64,000 nucleotides of DNA from Bacteriovoracaceae bacterium UBA6144 (GTDB lineage: Bacteria; Bdellovibrionota; Bacteriovoracia; Bacteriovoracales; Bacteriovoracaceae), in the NCBI GenBank assembly GCA_002435705.1, contig DIVA01000093.1, positions 16,723-80,722 on the forward strand. Direction: 5' to 3'. Positions 26,510 through 35,776 of the stretch are shown one piece after another. The position numbers and the translations under genes are program-made. The stretch's first letter is position 1; every line of letters begins with the position of its first letter. The notes under the pieces are model-generated. The model searched no databases. It saw nothing but the letters and a program-made list of their open reading frames with translations, and was not told the DNA's origin.

Positions 26510-28169
26510 CAAATGTTTGAACACTATCCTGCTTCCAGCTCACAAGAGTATCTGCCACAACCCTCTCTTCGAGTTCGGCTGTTTTTTGTGGAAAAAGATC
26601 TCTCTGTATTCTTACCCAAAGTTTTTCATTCAACGCCACACGCACCATATCTTGCCCAGACAGCTCCTCCATGGGAGTGAGAGATGAATACCAGCCTCTC
26701 TCGTCGATGTGCGCCCGAAGGCTCTGGAGTTCAAATCCAGATAGGGTTAATTTATAGATTTTTTCACGAGCCGCTTTTTGACGATAAAGATCTCTATAGG
26801 AAAGCGTGCCTTTTGGCAGTCTTAATTTCCACCCTTGAGTGCCAATGATGGCGACATCGACATTTGCCGTATGTAAGAGTGAGTCCGCTATTTCTTGACC
26901 CAGTGAAGAACTATGAAAGTTCTCAATAAGTGGTTCTGTAGAATTCTCTCTCCATTCATTCATTAAAACCGCAGTCATTGAATCTGCGGTGATTGTTTCC
27001 CCAAGAAACTTAGCTGGAATAAGATTGCGGTGATCAATACTTGGGTCACCTTCAAAGCAATCCTCTGTCGTCTTAAAAAAACGATGGCAAACAAGTGTCG
27101 GTTGATGGATGAGGGTGCGTTCTTTTAGCAATCGTTTGGCTTTCTTGTCCCAAAAAAATTCTACCCTCGAAAATGACTTTCCGCCTCCCATGGCTTGGAC
27201 CACAGGTATATCATTGATGAAGTTCGCAATTTTTCCTTTTGCTCCTCCTGTGAGAACGAGATCAACACTGCCCGCCGGTAATCCCTCAAGGAAAGATACG
27301 AAGGGATCTGTTTTGTCGCACACGTTGGGATCTCGGGGGTCGAAGTTAACTTTGGCCAAGGGGAGATTCTTTTCACGGGCCTTCACTTCCCCGCAACTCA
27401 AACCACCGTGCTTGATGAGGACAATCACTTCTGCACCTTTTAGTCTAAGACTGCGAAGTTGACGCAAGAAGGAGAGTTGTCCTGGTTCAATGTAGAGACC
27501 GTTAAGCACTGAGGCATCAAGTTTTTTAGGAAGATCATCAGGTAAAAGACTAATGAAGCCGACCTTTACGCCATTAACAGCTTTGATCATTTGGGGACTC
27601 GTATTACCCCATTCAACGGGAGCGGCTTTTCTAAGATTAATGAGATTGCTTATGATGACAGGCGTTTTTGATTTTTCAAAAAGTTTTGGCATCCACTGCA
27701 AGGGAGAGACGGGTGAACGTAATTCCGGCCCGGCTGCAAAATCGGCAGCGGCTAATCCCATGGCATCGTATTTAAGAAGACTAAAAGCATCTACGATAGC
27801 TCGGCCGTTAGTATTACGTGCTATAAGACTGCCCGCAAGTGAGTTTCCGGCATCAACCAAGAGTACCTGATCCCTAAACTTTTCTCTGAGGATCTCAAGA
27901 TAACGAGAGAATGCTTCTACACCGCCAACAGAGATAAGAGTTTTCTCAGGTGAGAATTGATCTTGAGCTGCCACTTGTTGTGCTTCAAGATTCCCTGCCC
28001 AGTCATTCGTGGCGACGACAACGATGCGTGAAATATTATGATCAAGCTTTTCAACGTTAATTTTATCTGGGTTTGAGTAGAGATGAAAATGACCTGTGGC
28101 ACTTTCATTATTCACTTTTTTAAAAAGACTGCAGCCAACCAGCAGAGCGAGAATAAAAAGAGAACGCAT
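26424..28169 (-). CDS. 5'-nucleotidase-like lipoprotein with degenerate metal site
   Basis: 581 residues. There is a lipoprotein signal (FILALLVGCS). The UshA/5'-nucleotidase layout is recognisable: VVATNDWAGNLE, GGVEAFSRYLEILRE, LLVDAGNSLAGS, MGLAAADFAAG, VLIKHGGLSCGE and VLTGGAKGK. The active enzymes have D-x-H, GD, NHE and GHxH at these places; here they read D-W-A, GN, AAD and GGAK. The metal ligands are therefore mostly lost, and the protein is probably a non-catalytic binding protein. The C-terminal substrate domain is retained. Confidence 0.78.
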   Translation of the reverse strand: MRSLFILALLVGCSLFKKVNNESATGHFHLYSNPDKINVEKLDHNISRIVVVATNDWAGNLEAQQVAAQDQFSPEKTLISVGGVEAFSRYLEILREKFRDQVLLVDAGNSLAGSLIARNTNGRAIVDAFSLLKYDAMGLAAADFAAGPELRSPVSPLQWMPKLFEKSKTPVIISNLINLRKAAPVEWGNTSPQMIKAVNGVKVGFISLLPDDLPKKLDASVLNGLYIEPGQLSFLRQLRSLRLKGAEVIVLIKHGGLSCGEVKAREKNLPLAKVNFDPRDPNVCDKTDPFVSFLEGLPAGSVDLVLTGGAKGKIANFINDIPVVQAMGGGKSFSRVEFFWDKKAKRLLKERTLIHQPTLVCHRFFKTTEDCFEGDPSIDHRNLIPAKFLGETITADSMTAVLMNEWRENSTEPLIENFHSSSLGQEIADSLLHTANVDVAIIGTQGWKLRLPKGTLSYRDLYRQKAAREKIYKLTLSGFELQSLRAHIDERGWYSSLTPMEELSGQDMVRVALNEKLWVRIQRDLFPQKTAELEERVVADTLVSWKQDSVQTFASGRSPALPRTQVEAPADNTDATDLIGK

Positions 28170-29305
28170 TAGTAAGCCTTAATCTTAGTGAGTTTTTTAT
28201 AAGCATCATTCAAGCTGGCTGTGACACGTTGGTAATCTTCCTGAGTGGCAGAAAGTGCAAGACTGACACGCACCACTGAGCGGCCGAGTTGATCTTCGAT
28301 TCCCATGGCCCGCAGCACCTTGCTGGTCGCTGGTTCGTTATCACTACAGGCCGACGAGGTGGTCACGAAGATATCTTGGCTCTCTAACTCAATTTGAACT
28401 CCCTGACCGTGCAAGCCGGGAAGACCCACAAGGGTGGTGCCGGAGAGTCTCTCATAGCTTTTGCCAATGACGACTGCTTCAGATGGCAGAGAACTCTCAA
28501 GACTGGACCGCCATTCATGGTGCTGGGGAATCTTTTTTAATTTATCCGGTAGTGTTTGGAGCGCAATCGCCAGCGTCTCAGAACCTAGATAATTTTGTGT
28601 TCCCCCGCGCATCCCATTTTCTTGTCCACCCCCAAAAATAAGAGGGGTGATCTCGAAGGGCTTCGTCGTCAAAAGAAATCCTGAACCCGGAAGTGCTCCG
28701 AGCTTGTGCCCTGAAGCCATGGCCCAATCAAGTCCCGACTCTCGAAAATTGAAAGGCACTCGTCCTACCAGTTGAGTTGTGTCACACAAGTAATCACAGC
28801 CCTTGCTCTTACAAATGTCTCTGATCTTCTGCCACGGTTGAATCACACCCGTTTCGTTATTGGCGCCCATGCAAACGACAAGTGCCGTTTGTCCATCGAC
28901 TCTTGTTTCAAGCCAGTTCGCGTCGACGAAGCCATCGCGAGAGACTGGAATGTACTCTACTTCATAGCCCCATACATTTTTGTAATATTCGAGTGCCATC
29001 ACCACGGCTGCGTGCTCGATGGGTGAAGAGTAAATTTTATTTTTATTTTTCTTAGGCAAGAGAATGTGATGAAAAGCTGTCGCTAAGCTCTCACTCGCTC
29101 CTGAGGTCCAGATCATCTGTATCGCACCTGCCCCGAGGACTTCGGCAGCAATTCTTCTGCTCTTCTCCATACCGGATTTTATTTTTGTTCCAAGTGAATG
29201 AATCGCATTCGGATTTCCCCAAAGCGGAGCCGGCAAACGTGAATCAAGATAAGTTTTCACTTCAGGTAGAAGTGGCAGTGAACCATTAGCGTCAGCGTAA
29301 ATCAT
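28169..29305 (-). CDS. Cysteine desulfurase (NifS/IscS-like)
   Basis: About 378 residues of class-V PLP aminotransferase fold. MIYADANGSLPLLPEV opens the protein. The PLP lysine lies in MASGHKLGALPGSG, and the catalytic Cys loop is SSACSDNEPATSKVLRAMG. It removes sulfur from cysteine for Fe-S cluster assembly. The start at 29305 gives an ATGA overlap with nadA, whose product needs a [4Fe-4S] cluster, so it probably serves NadA maturation. No IscU-like scaffold is adjacent. Confidence 0.88.
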   Translation of the reverse strand: MIYADANGSLPLLPEVKTYLDSRLPAPLWGNPNAIHSLGTKIKSGMEKSRRIAAEVLGAGAIQMIWTSGASESLATAFHHILLPKKNKNKIYSSPIEHAAVVMALEYYKNVWGYEVEYIPVSRDGFVDANWLETRVDGQTALVVCMGANNETGVIQPWQKIRDICKSKGCDYLCDTTQLVGRVPFNFRESGLDWAMASGHKLGALPGSGFLLTTKPFEITPLIFGGGQENGMRGGTQNYLGSETLAIALQTLPDKLKKIPQHHEWRSSLESSLPSEAVVIGKSYERLSGTTLVGLPGLHGQGVQIELESQDIFVTTSSACSDNEPATSKVLRAMGIEDQLGRSVVRVSLALSATQEDYQRVTASLNDAYKKLTKIKAY

Positions 29306-30417
29306 ACAATCTCCAGCATTCTTTCGAGGGCCTTCAGGCTCCATTTGCGAGTTTCGGCGTCGACTCGAATAATGTTGATGGCCTGATTATTTTCGATCGC
29401 TCTAAAGCTTTCAAGCATCCAGCGTGGGCGGATCCGATACATTGTCGTACACAAACACTGATATGGGGAGAGAGATTGGATGTCTTTATCTTTAAATTTC
29501 TGAGCGAGACGGTTAACTAAATTGATCTCTGTTCCGACCGCAAACTTTGATCCTGCCGGCGCTTGTTGAATATGATTGATGATAAAAGAAGTTGACCCTG
29601 CGAGATCAGAATTTTGAACCACTTCAAATGAACACTCCGGATGAACGATAATCGTTCTATCGGCTTCTTTTTTTCTTAGAGCCTTAATTTGATCAACATT
29701 AAAACCTTGATGAACAGAGCAATAACCGTACCACAGAATCACCTTCGCGGATTTCACTTGTTCGGGAGTCAAGCCACCATTCTGTTTACGGGGATCGTAG
29801 ACCACCATCTCGCTTAAAGGGATGCCAAGCTTAAAGCAAGTATTGCGTCCAAGGTGTTGATCAGGAAAAAAGAGAAGTTTTTCTCCCTGATTAAGACCCC
29901 ACGTAATAACTTTTTCAGCGTTGCTCGAGGTACAGATGGCGCCGCCATTCTCACCGACAAAAGATTTTAAGCTGGCGGCACAGTTGATATAGGTGATGGG
30001 AGTGATTTTTCCTTGGGAGTGAGCCGTTAGAAAATTCCACGCTCGATCAATATCAATTCTGTTTGCCATATCCGCCATGGAGCAGCCGGCACGAAGATCG
30101 GGAAGAATAACTTTTTTTGTTCCCAGCGTGAGCATGTCTGCTGTTTCGGCCATAAAATGGACGCCACAAAAAATAACAAATTCTGTCTCTTCCGAAAGTT
30201 TAGCCGCATGACGGGCCAATTCGAGTGAATCGCCAGTGATGTCGGCGAAGGAAATCACATCGTCTTGTTGGTAGTGATGACCTAAAACAGTCACACGATT
30301 TCCTAGTCTTTTTTTTATCGAAAATAATTCTTCGAGTACTTGCTCATCGCTGAGTTCTCCCTCTGAAATAGGGGCAGTGTGACCGGAAGGAGTGAGGGTA
30401 TCAAAAATGTTTTCCAT
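29302..30417 (-). CDS. nadA: Quinolinate synthase NadA
   Basis: 371 residues. Motifs are GHHYQQDDVISFADITGDS, VIFCGVHFMAETADML, AGCSMADMA, a conserved Cys in the AICTSSNAEKV segment and the late Cys in YQCLCTTMYRI, which together with an earlier Cys (YINCAASLK) hold the [4Fe-4S] cluster. It condenses iminoaspartate and dihydroxyacetone phosphate to quinolinate in de novo NAD synthesis. nadB and nadC are not in the window. Confidence 0.93.
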   Translation of the reverse strand: MENIFDTLTPSGHTAPISEGELSDEQVLEELFSIKKRLGNRVTVLGHHYQQDDVISFADITGDSLELARHAAKLSEETEFVIFCGVHFMAETADMLTLGTKKVILPDLRAGCSMADMANRIDIDRAWNFLTAHSQGKITPITYINCAASLKSFVGENGGAICTSSNAEKVITWGLNQGEKLLFFPDQHLGRNTCFKLGIPLSEMVVYDPRKQNGGLTPEQVKSAKVILWYGYCSVHQGFNVDQIKALRKKEADRTIIVHPECSFEVVQNSDLAGSTSFIINHIQQAPAGSKFAVGTEINLVNRLAQKFKDKDIQSLSPYQCLCTTMYRIRPRWMLESFRAIENNQAINIIRVDAETRKWSLKALERMLEIV

Positions 30418-30527
30418 AGGGGCTTTTCATACCATTTTTGAAACAGCCTCGAAACAATAACGCGTGGCCGTATGATGCATCGGGCCGGCCTGGCCGCATT
30501 AAGTCAAAAAAAACATCGACTTGGCCT

Positions 30528-30557
30528 TTGACGGAGTGTGAAAAAGACTTTTAGACT
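30528..30557 (+). promoter_or_regulatory. Possible sigma-70 promoter for parA-parB
   Basis: TTGACG at 30528-30533 and TAGACT at 30552-30557 are separated by 18 bases, 37 bases upstream of the parA ATG. A palindromic GGCCGGCC lies just upstream (about 30484) and could be an operator. The match is moderate. Confidence 0.4.
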
Positions 30558-30593
30558 AAAAGCATTAATAACCTTAGTCGGGAGGACCGGGGC

Positions 30594-31370
30594 ATGAAAG
30601 TTATCACGGTCGGTAACAACAAAGGCGGCGTGGGTAAAACCATGTGCAGCTTCCAGTTAGTTTGCCATTTAGCCAATTTGGGTCACAAAGTCTTAGTCGT
30701 TGATTTAGATTCACAGGCGAATCTAAGTTCAACTCTCGGGGTGCACATTCAACGCACACTTATTCCCGAGTGGTTGATCGGTGACATCGGGGCAAATGAA
30801 ATCATGGTGCCAGTGGATATTGCTGATGAGTTTGGTGCTAACATTAAACTTATTCCTTCCTCTCGCCACATGGCCAATCTTGCAAAACTATTGATTCTCT
30901 CGGAAGCAGAAGTTCGCAAAAATGCTGGTCGCAAAGAGCGTCTCCTAAAATTGCGTTTAAAAGCGATCGAGAATGATTTTGATTATGTTGTGATCGACAC
31001 ACCTCCAATGCTTGGAGATGAGTTGATCATGAGTCTAGTCGCTTCAGATAAGATTCTTATTCCCACGCAAGCTCAAGACTACTCCATCGATGGTTTAGAA
31101 GAGCTGATGGACACCTTTGAAATCATCAAAGAGTCTGAGAATCCAAGTCTCGAATTTGCGATCGTTCCCAGCATGGTGAACCCACGCCGTAAAATTGAGC
31201 GTCAACGCTTGGAAGAACTCTCTCAGAGCTTTTCTGTGACACCAATGATTCGCAATCTCGTTGAGATGCAGGAATCAGTCGCGCTTAAAAAGCCAGTCTT
31301 CAAGTTCGGAGCGAACTCAAAAGGTCGCAAGGACTATGAAGCACTTTGGGATTCATTGGGTTTAGTTTAA
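30594..31370 (+). CDS. parA: ParA-family partition ATPase
   Basis: 258 residues with the deviant Walker A motif NNKGGVGKT, Walker A' VVDLDSQANLSSTLG and Walker B YVVIDTPPMLGDEL. It binds ATP and DNA to move ParB-bound DNA. The ribosome binding site is strong (GGGAGGA). parB follows after 32 bases. The locus lies next to nadA and hemerythrin, not next to gidAB-type genes, so whether it is the main chromosomal pair or a second one is open. Confidence 0.88.
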   Translation: MKVITVGNNKGGVGKTMCSFQLVCHLANLGHKVLVVDLDSQANLSSTLGVHIQRTLIPEWLIGDIGANEIMVPVDIADEFGANIKLIPSSRHMANLAKLLILSEAEVRKNAGRKERLLKLRLKAIENDFDYVVIDTPPMLGDELIMSLVASDKILIPTQAQDYSIDGLEELMDTFEIIKESENPSLEFAIVPSMVNPRRKIERQRLEELSQSFSVTPMIRNLVEMQESVALKKPVFKFGANSKGRKDYEALWDSLGLV

Positions 31371-31402
31371 TTTTTAATACTTCTAGGGTGGGAGACTAAA
31401 AA

Positions 31403-32248
31403 ATGGCTAAGGAATTTGCCGCACGTACAGTAAAAAGAGAACGCAAGATGACGGACATCACGGCCAACATCGACGAAAAAATATTACGTATCCACGATCA
31501 AAAGTTGCTTCGTGGGGCTCAGCTTGATCACATCGCACTTAAAGATATTGTGGTCCGTGATCAGGTTCGGACGAAGTTTAACGATGAATCTCTGCAAGAA
31601 CTCGCATTGAACATTAAAGAGAATGGTCTTATCCAGCCTCTGGTCATTCACCGTGAAGGGAATAAGTTTGTTTTGATTTGTGGCGAGAGACGTTTTCGCG
31701 CCATGAACCTTATCCCCTTTGAAACAGCCCCCTGTTTTATCCTAGAAAACAAAACAGCTGAAGAATTAATGGCCATCCAATTCTCAGAAAACCAGGCCCG
31801 TGAAGACTTGCACTACATCGATCAAGCAGATTCAATTTTTGGTTATCAGAAGTTGACTGGAGCCAGTGAAAGAAAAATCACCGCAGCTCTAGGGATTTCA
31901 AAATCAGAAGTTCATCGCTGTCTGCAAATCGCGAAGCTCCCAAAAGAAATCAAAGAAGCTGCTAAGGAATACAATACTGAGAAGTACGTCCTTCTGGAGT
32001 GGCATGAGCTTCCTAAGAGTGAGCTGCGTGATGAGATCCGTTCAAAAATTCTCAACGGTGAGATGACTAAGCGCCTTCAGCTTAAGCGCCAACTCTCAGC
32101 TAATAACTACGCCAAAGAGAGAAAGCTTCCAGTAGCGAACATGGATCACCTGATGAAAGAGATGAAGTCTCAAATGAAGGATCCTAAGTTTCAAGCTAAA
32201 GCTAAAGCGATGATGAAACAATTGATCAAGGAAACGACGCTGCAGTAA
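31403..32248 (+). CDS. parB: ParB-family partition protein
   Basis: 281 residues. The N-terminal CTP-binding ParB domain has IVVRDQVRTKFNDESLQELALNI, ICGERRFRAMNLIP and IQFSENQAREDLHYIDQA. The central helix-turn-helix is ITAALGISKSEVHRCLQIAKLP. A basic, helical tail (LKRQLSANNYAKERK...) follows. This is the complete ParB layout apart from a shortened dimerisation region. No perfect parS is visible near it. The gene ends before a strong terminator. Confidence 0.87.
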   Translation: MAKEFAARTVKRERKMTDITANIDEKILRIHDQKLLRGAQLDHIALKDIVVRDQVRTKFNDESLQELALNIKENGLIQPLVIHREGNKFVLICGERRFRAMNLIPFETAPCFILENKTAEELMAIQFSENQAREDLHYIDQADSIFGYQKLTGASERKITAALGISKSEVHRCLQIAKLPKEIKEAAKEYNTEKYVLLEWHELPKSELRDEIRSKILNGEMTKRLQLKRQLSANNYAKERKLPVANMDHLMKEMKSQMKDPKFQAKAKAMMKQLIKETTLQ

Positions 32249-32271
32249 ATGCAGTTTCCACGGATGGATAT

Positions 32272-32298
32272 AAGGGGCCTTTTAGGCCCCTTTTTTTT
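32272..32298 (+). terminator. Rho-independent terminator after parB
   Basis: AAGGGGCC, loop TTTTA, GGCCCCTT, then a run of eight T's from 32291. The 8-bp GC-rich stem is unambiguous. The stop codon of the convergent hemerythrin gene lies inside it. Confidence 0.92.
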
Positions 32299-32686
32299 GC
32301 TTCACACTTTGACCATACTCCATATCAATCCCCTGAATATGACTTGAGAGCCAAAACTTCAAGAAACGAAAAAAGTCTTCAGTCAGCTCATTTTTTTCGA
32401 AGAAAATTTTTTCATGTTTTCCAAACTCTTCGAGCAGTCTTTGGTGAATAATTTTATGGGTCGGGAGTTTCGCCCATTCAATTTTCTCCATGTATTTTTC
32501 TTCATTAGTAAAATGCTCAACGGTTGCTGTTTTAAGTTTTAAAAAACAGACTTTCTGCGCATCAAAAGGCTGTTTTGCCTCATACGCATCATGCAGATTA
32601 TTCATCAGATCCAAGAGGTCTTGATGTTGGTGATTCATCTCACTCACACCGATATCTAACTGTGCACTCCATTTTAGTAAGCTCAT
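32282..32686 (-). CDS. Bacteriohemerythrin
   Basis: 134 residues with all di-iron ligands of the family visible: H in MNHQHQDLL, HFTNEEKYM (H...E), HKIIHQRLL (H and H), and HIQGIDMEYG (H...D). It binds oxygen at a non-haem di-iron centre in the cytoplasm and may serve as O2 store or sensor. A clear AAGGAG precedes the ATG. Confidence 0.93.
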   Translation of the reverse strand: MSLLKWSAQLDIGVSEMNHQHQDLLDLMNNLHDAYEAKQPFDAQKVCFLKLKTATVEHFTNEEKYMEKIEWAKLPTHKIIHQRLLEEFGKHEKIFFEKNELTEDFFRFLKFWLSSHIQGIDMEYGQSVKQKKGA

Positions 32687-32878
32687 AGATTTCTCCTTGA
32701 AGAAATTATCGGTCTGATACCTGTTTTTAAATCTGAGTTTTGCTAGTCAGCCATCTGATCCTTATCAGGCTTAGGCCGCTTGGCACTAGGGTTGCACTAT
32801 CAAGAGGAAGAAGGTGCTATTTTAGGACAAAAAGGCATGTACTTCCAATAAGTTACGCTTTGAGGGGAGAAGGGATAA

Positions 32879-33769
32879 ATGCATAAAACTTGGTCATTTT
32901 TGAAGAGTAGTCTAGCTTTTAGACAGGTCAGCCTGTTAAGCCTGGCCCTATTCACTCAAACCCTCGACCTACATACGGCTTCAGGCCGTAAGCCCGCCCA
33001 TTACGTCCCAAATGACGACGTGATTGTGGTTCCGGTGGAAGCCAAAATTGGTTTTTATGAAAAGCACGTCCTCAATGATAAAACGTGGTCAGAAAAATCT
33101 CTGGTCCAGCAGCAGATCCGTCTCTGGCAAGAAAATGAGGTCATGGCCCAACGTTATGGGATGGATACGGAGTCGATTGGATCTCAGTATTACGTCCCTA
33201 CTAACGATGAGAAATTTCGCTACATCCAGCGTAGTTATTTTCGATTTATCTCCCGTCAGGGAACTCAGCAGCTCCAAGACACCAGCCGCTCGACCATTCG
33301 TCAGTGGACCGCCTCAGATGAAATTAGCACCATTGATGAAATGGAAGCTGCTTTTAGAAATTCAAACAGTGCGGCTAGGACCAATCAGAGACCTAATCTT
33401 CTGCGTGAAGAAAATTTTGCTCATACCAAACGCACTAAGTTCCGCTATCAATTGAGACCAGAGCAAGCGATGTTCATTGTACGCATGGAGAGTCCTTGGC
33501 TGGAAGCGCGTGCTTGGGTGTCACCGACGGGCGCAGAGTTTAATCTCCAACGCAGCTTCGAGAGTTCAGGCACGCGTCTCATGATGAACTACTTTACTGA
33601 TGAGGGGCGCTATCTGGCAGTGGCGGATCAGTCTTTGGGAATACCTGGTTTGCTGGCCCGTGCTACTGCAACCCGACAAGCGATTGCGGTCGATCCCATT
33701 CAGTCGAACACAGGTACGCAATTACAGGATGATCAAACACTCCAAATCCTCTTTAGTACGCAATTCTAA
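32879..33769 (+). CDS. Exported protein of unknown function
   Basis: 296 residues. The N terminus has a hydrophobic stretch (VSLLSLALFTQTLDLHTA) after basic residues, probably a signal peptide. The rest is rich in Arg, Gln and aromatic residues (KFRYIQRSYFRFISRQGTQQL), with no Cys, and ends QILFSTQF. No family is recognised. GGGGAGAAGGG precedes the ATG. Confidence 0.65.
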   Translation: MHKTWSFLKSSLAFRQVSLLSLALFTQTLDLHTASGRKPAHYVPNDDVIVVPVEAKIGFYEKHVLNDKTWSEKSLVQQQIRLWQENEVMAQRYGMDTESIGSQYYVPTNDEKFRYIQRSYFRFISRQGTQQLQDTSRSTIRQWTASDEISTIDEMEAAFRNSNSAARTNQRPNLLREENFAHTKRTKFRYQLRPEQAMFIVRMESPWLEARAWVSPTGAEFNLQRSFESSGTRLMMNYFTDEGRYLAVADQSLGIPGLLARATATRQAIAVDPIQSNTGTQLQDDQTLQILFSTQF

Positions 33770-33856
33770 TTTTCTTAAATAACGCACATAGACTCTTGTG
33801 GCCGGACTCGAAATCCTTCGTTTAAGATGTCCGCATTCAATTAAACAGGAGTTCCT

Positions 33857-35116
33857 ATGAGTCTCTTTGAGAGTCCATTTTTCCAAGATGCCTACGCCCA
33901 GTTAGAAAGCGCCGGCGGAATTATGAATATGGATCCAAACGTTCTCGAACGTTTGAAGTATCCAAAACGTGCCCTACAAGTATCAGTGCCGATTCGTCTT
34001 GATGACGGAACTGTGAAAGTGTTTGAAGGCTACCGTGTTCAGCACAACATGACTCTCGGACCTGGTAAAGGTGGAGTTCGTTATCACCACCATGTTTCTC
34101 TCTCTGAAACAGCAGCGCTTGCGATGCTTATGACTTTTAAAAACTCTCTCGTTGGTCTTCCACTCGGTGGAGCCAAGGGTGGAATTAAAGTTGATCCTAA
34201 CGACCTTTCTCGCCAAGAACTCCAGGCCCTCACTCGTCGTTATACGACTGAGATCTCAATGATCATCGGTCCAGAAAAAGACATCCCCGCTCCAGATATC
34301 GGTACCAATGGTCAAACCATGGCGTGGATGATGGATACTTTTTCACAAATGAATGGCTACGCCATTCCGGGTGTTGTGACTGGAAAGCCGATTGCGATCG
34401 GCGGCTCTGTCGGACGTGCTGAATCGACCGGTAAAGGTCTCGCTTTCTGCGTGAACTTTGCTTACGAGCACCTTGGTAAAACAATTGGTCCAAACACCAC
34501 AGTTGCTATCCACGGCTTTGGTAAGGTGGGTGTTCCTGCGGCTCAAGATCTCTATTCTCAAGGCGCAAAAATTGTGGCTGTCTCTGACTACACCGGCGGC
34601 GTGTACGCAAAGAATGGTTTGAATGTTCCAAGCCTCGTAGAATGGATGAAAAATAACAGAACACTTGAAGGCTATCCTGAAGCTGACAAGATCACCAATG
34701 CTGAGCTCCTTGCGCTCGACGTGGACGTTCTCGCTCCGGCAGCGATCGATGGTGTGATCACGAAAGATAATATGCACACAATCCGCGCTAAGATGATTGC
34801 GGAAGGGGCCAATGGCCCTCTTACTAAAGAAGCCGTTGAATTCCTCACGGATAAGGGCTGCTTTATTATTCCCGATATTCTTTGTAACTCAGGCGGCGTG
34901 ATCGTGTCGTACTTTGAGTGGGTTCAAGGTATCGCCTCTTTCTTCTGGGATCTTGATACAGTTAACAAGAAACTTCATGGCGTCATGAAAGAAGCCTTTG
35001 ATCGCGTCATGGCGACCCAGAAAAAACATAAATGTAATATGAAGCAGGCCGCATTTATTGCTTCCCTTGATCGCCTTCAGGGTGCCATGCGCTTGCGTGG
35101 TATGTGGCCAGGCTGA
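33857..35116 (+). CDS. Glutamate dehydrogenase (Glu/Leu/Phe/Val dehydrogenase family)
   Basis: 419 residues, the usual hexameric GDH length. The N-terminal substrate domain has GPGKGGVRYHHHVSLSE, LPLGGAKGGI with the catalytic Lys, and DIPAPDIGTN. The Rossmann domain has AIHGFGKVGVPAAQDL and CNSGGVIVSYFEW. It interconverts glutamate and 2-oxoglutarate with NAD(P). Cofactor choice is not clear. GGAG lies before the ATG, and a hairpin follows the gene. Confidence 0.93.
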   Translation: MSLFESPFFQDAYAQLESAGGIMNMDPNVLERLKYPKRALQVSVPIRLDDGTVKVFEGYRVQHNMTLGPGKGGVRYHHHVSLSETAALAMLMTFKNSLVGLPLGGAKGGIKVDPNDLSRQELQALTRRYTTEISMIIGPEKDIPAPDIGTNGQTMAWMMDTFSQMNGYAIPGVVTGKPIAIGGSVGRAESTGKGLAFCVNFAYEHLGKTIGPNTTVAIHGFGKVGVPAAQDLYSQGAKIVAVSDYTGGVYAKNGLNVPSLVEWMKNNRTLEGYPEADKITNAELLALDVDVLAPAAIDGVITKDNMHTIRAKMIAEGANGPLTKEAVEFLTDKGCFIIPDILCNSGGVIVSYFEWVQGIASFFWDLDTVNKKLHGVMKEAFDRVMATQKKHKCNMKQAAFIASLDRLQGAMRLRGMWPG

Positions 35117-35131
35117 TTCAATAGTTTTTAC

Positions 35132-35165
35132 TTGGCCCTGAAGGGTTTAACTCCTTTAGGGCCAA
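35132..35165 (+). terminator. Hairpin after glutamate dehydrogenase, probable terminator
   Basis: TTGGCCCT pairs exactly with AGGGCCAA, with a further AAGGG/CTCCTT partial stem inside. No long T run follows, so termination is likely but not certain. Confidence 0.5.
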
Positions 35166-35239
35166 TGATCTTCTAATTAGATAGCTGCCTTCTGATTCTT
35201 GTCATGTTCACTCGGGTATTGATCAACTAATTTACTCGA

Positions 35240-35776
35240 ATGAAATCACTTCTCCTTCTTCTTGCCACATTCGTTGTTTATCACTCAGCCTTCGCTGCTT
35301 CATTTGATCGAGTCAATGTGATGCACGATGAACGCCTTGATCGTTTAGTTGAGATTCATGAATCTCTCTCCCATGTTCACGGTTACTGTGGAAATCCAGG
35401 AAGATTACAGATCACAGCAAGAAGAATAAATGAGATCTGGGAAAATACAGTCAAGCAAGCGGTCTACTTTTCCAACACTGGTGTGAACGCTCCTGTGAGA
35501 AACATGAAAGTTAATGAACTCGATCTACGTAAGCGCGGATCAGTCGATCAGTTTATTTCCGCTGCTTTTACCGAAAACATCCAAGACCCCACACGCCTCT
35601 CAGGAGCTGATCGTCAGGCACTCAGTAGTTTCATTGCGATCATGGGAACGCTGCGTGGAGACTATCGCTTCTATATTGGTGGCCATCAAAATTTTTTAGG
35701 CCCCGCTACATTCGCAGTGATCGTTGATCTAGTGAATGCTGAAGTTCTGGTTCTTCAGGCTTCTTACTGCGAATAA
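35240..35776 (+). CDS. Exported protein of unknown function
   Basis: 178 residues with a signal peptide (LLLLLATFVVYHSAFAA). The mature protein is about 158 residues with two Cys (HGYCGNPGR and the final SYCE) that could form a disulfide. No family is recognised. Its end overlaps the convergent glycosyltransferase-like gene by 13 bp. Confidence 0.65.
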   Translation: MKSLLLLLATFVVYHSAFAASFDRVNVMHDERLDRLVEIHESLSHVHGYCGNPGRLQITARRINEIWENTVKQAVYFSNTGVNAPVRNMKVNELDLRKRGSVDQFISAAFTENIQDPTRLSGADRQALSSFIAIMGTLRGDYRFYIGGHQNFLGPATFAVIVDLVNAEVLVLQASYCE

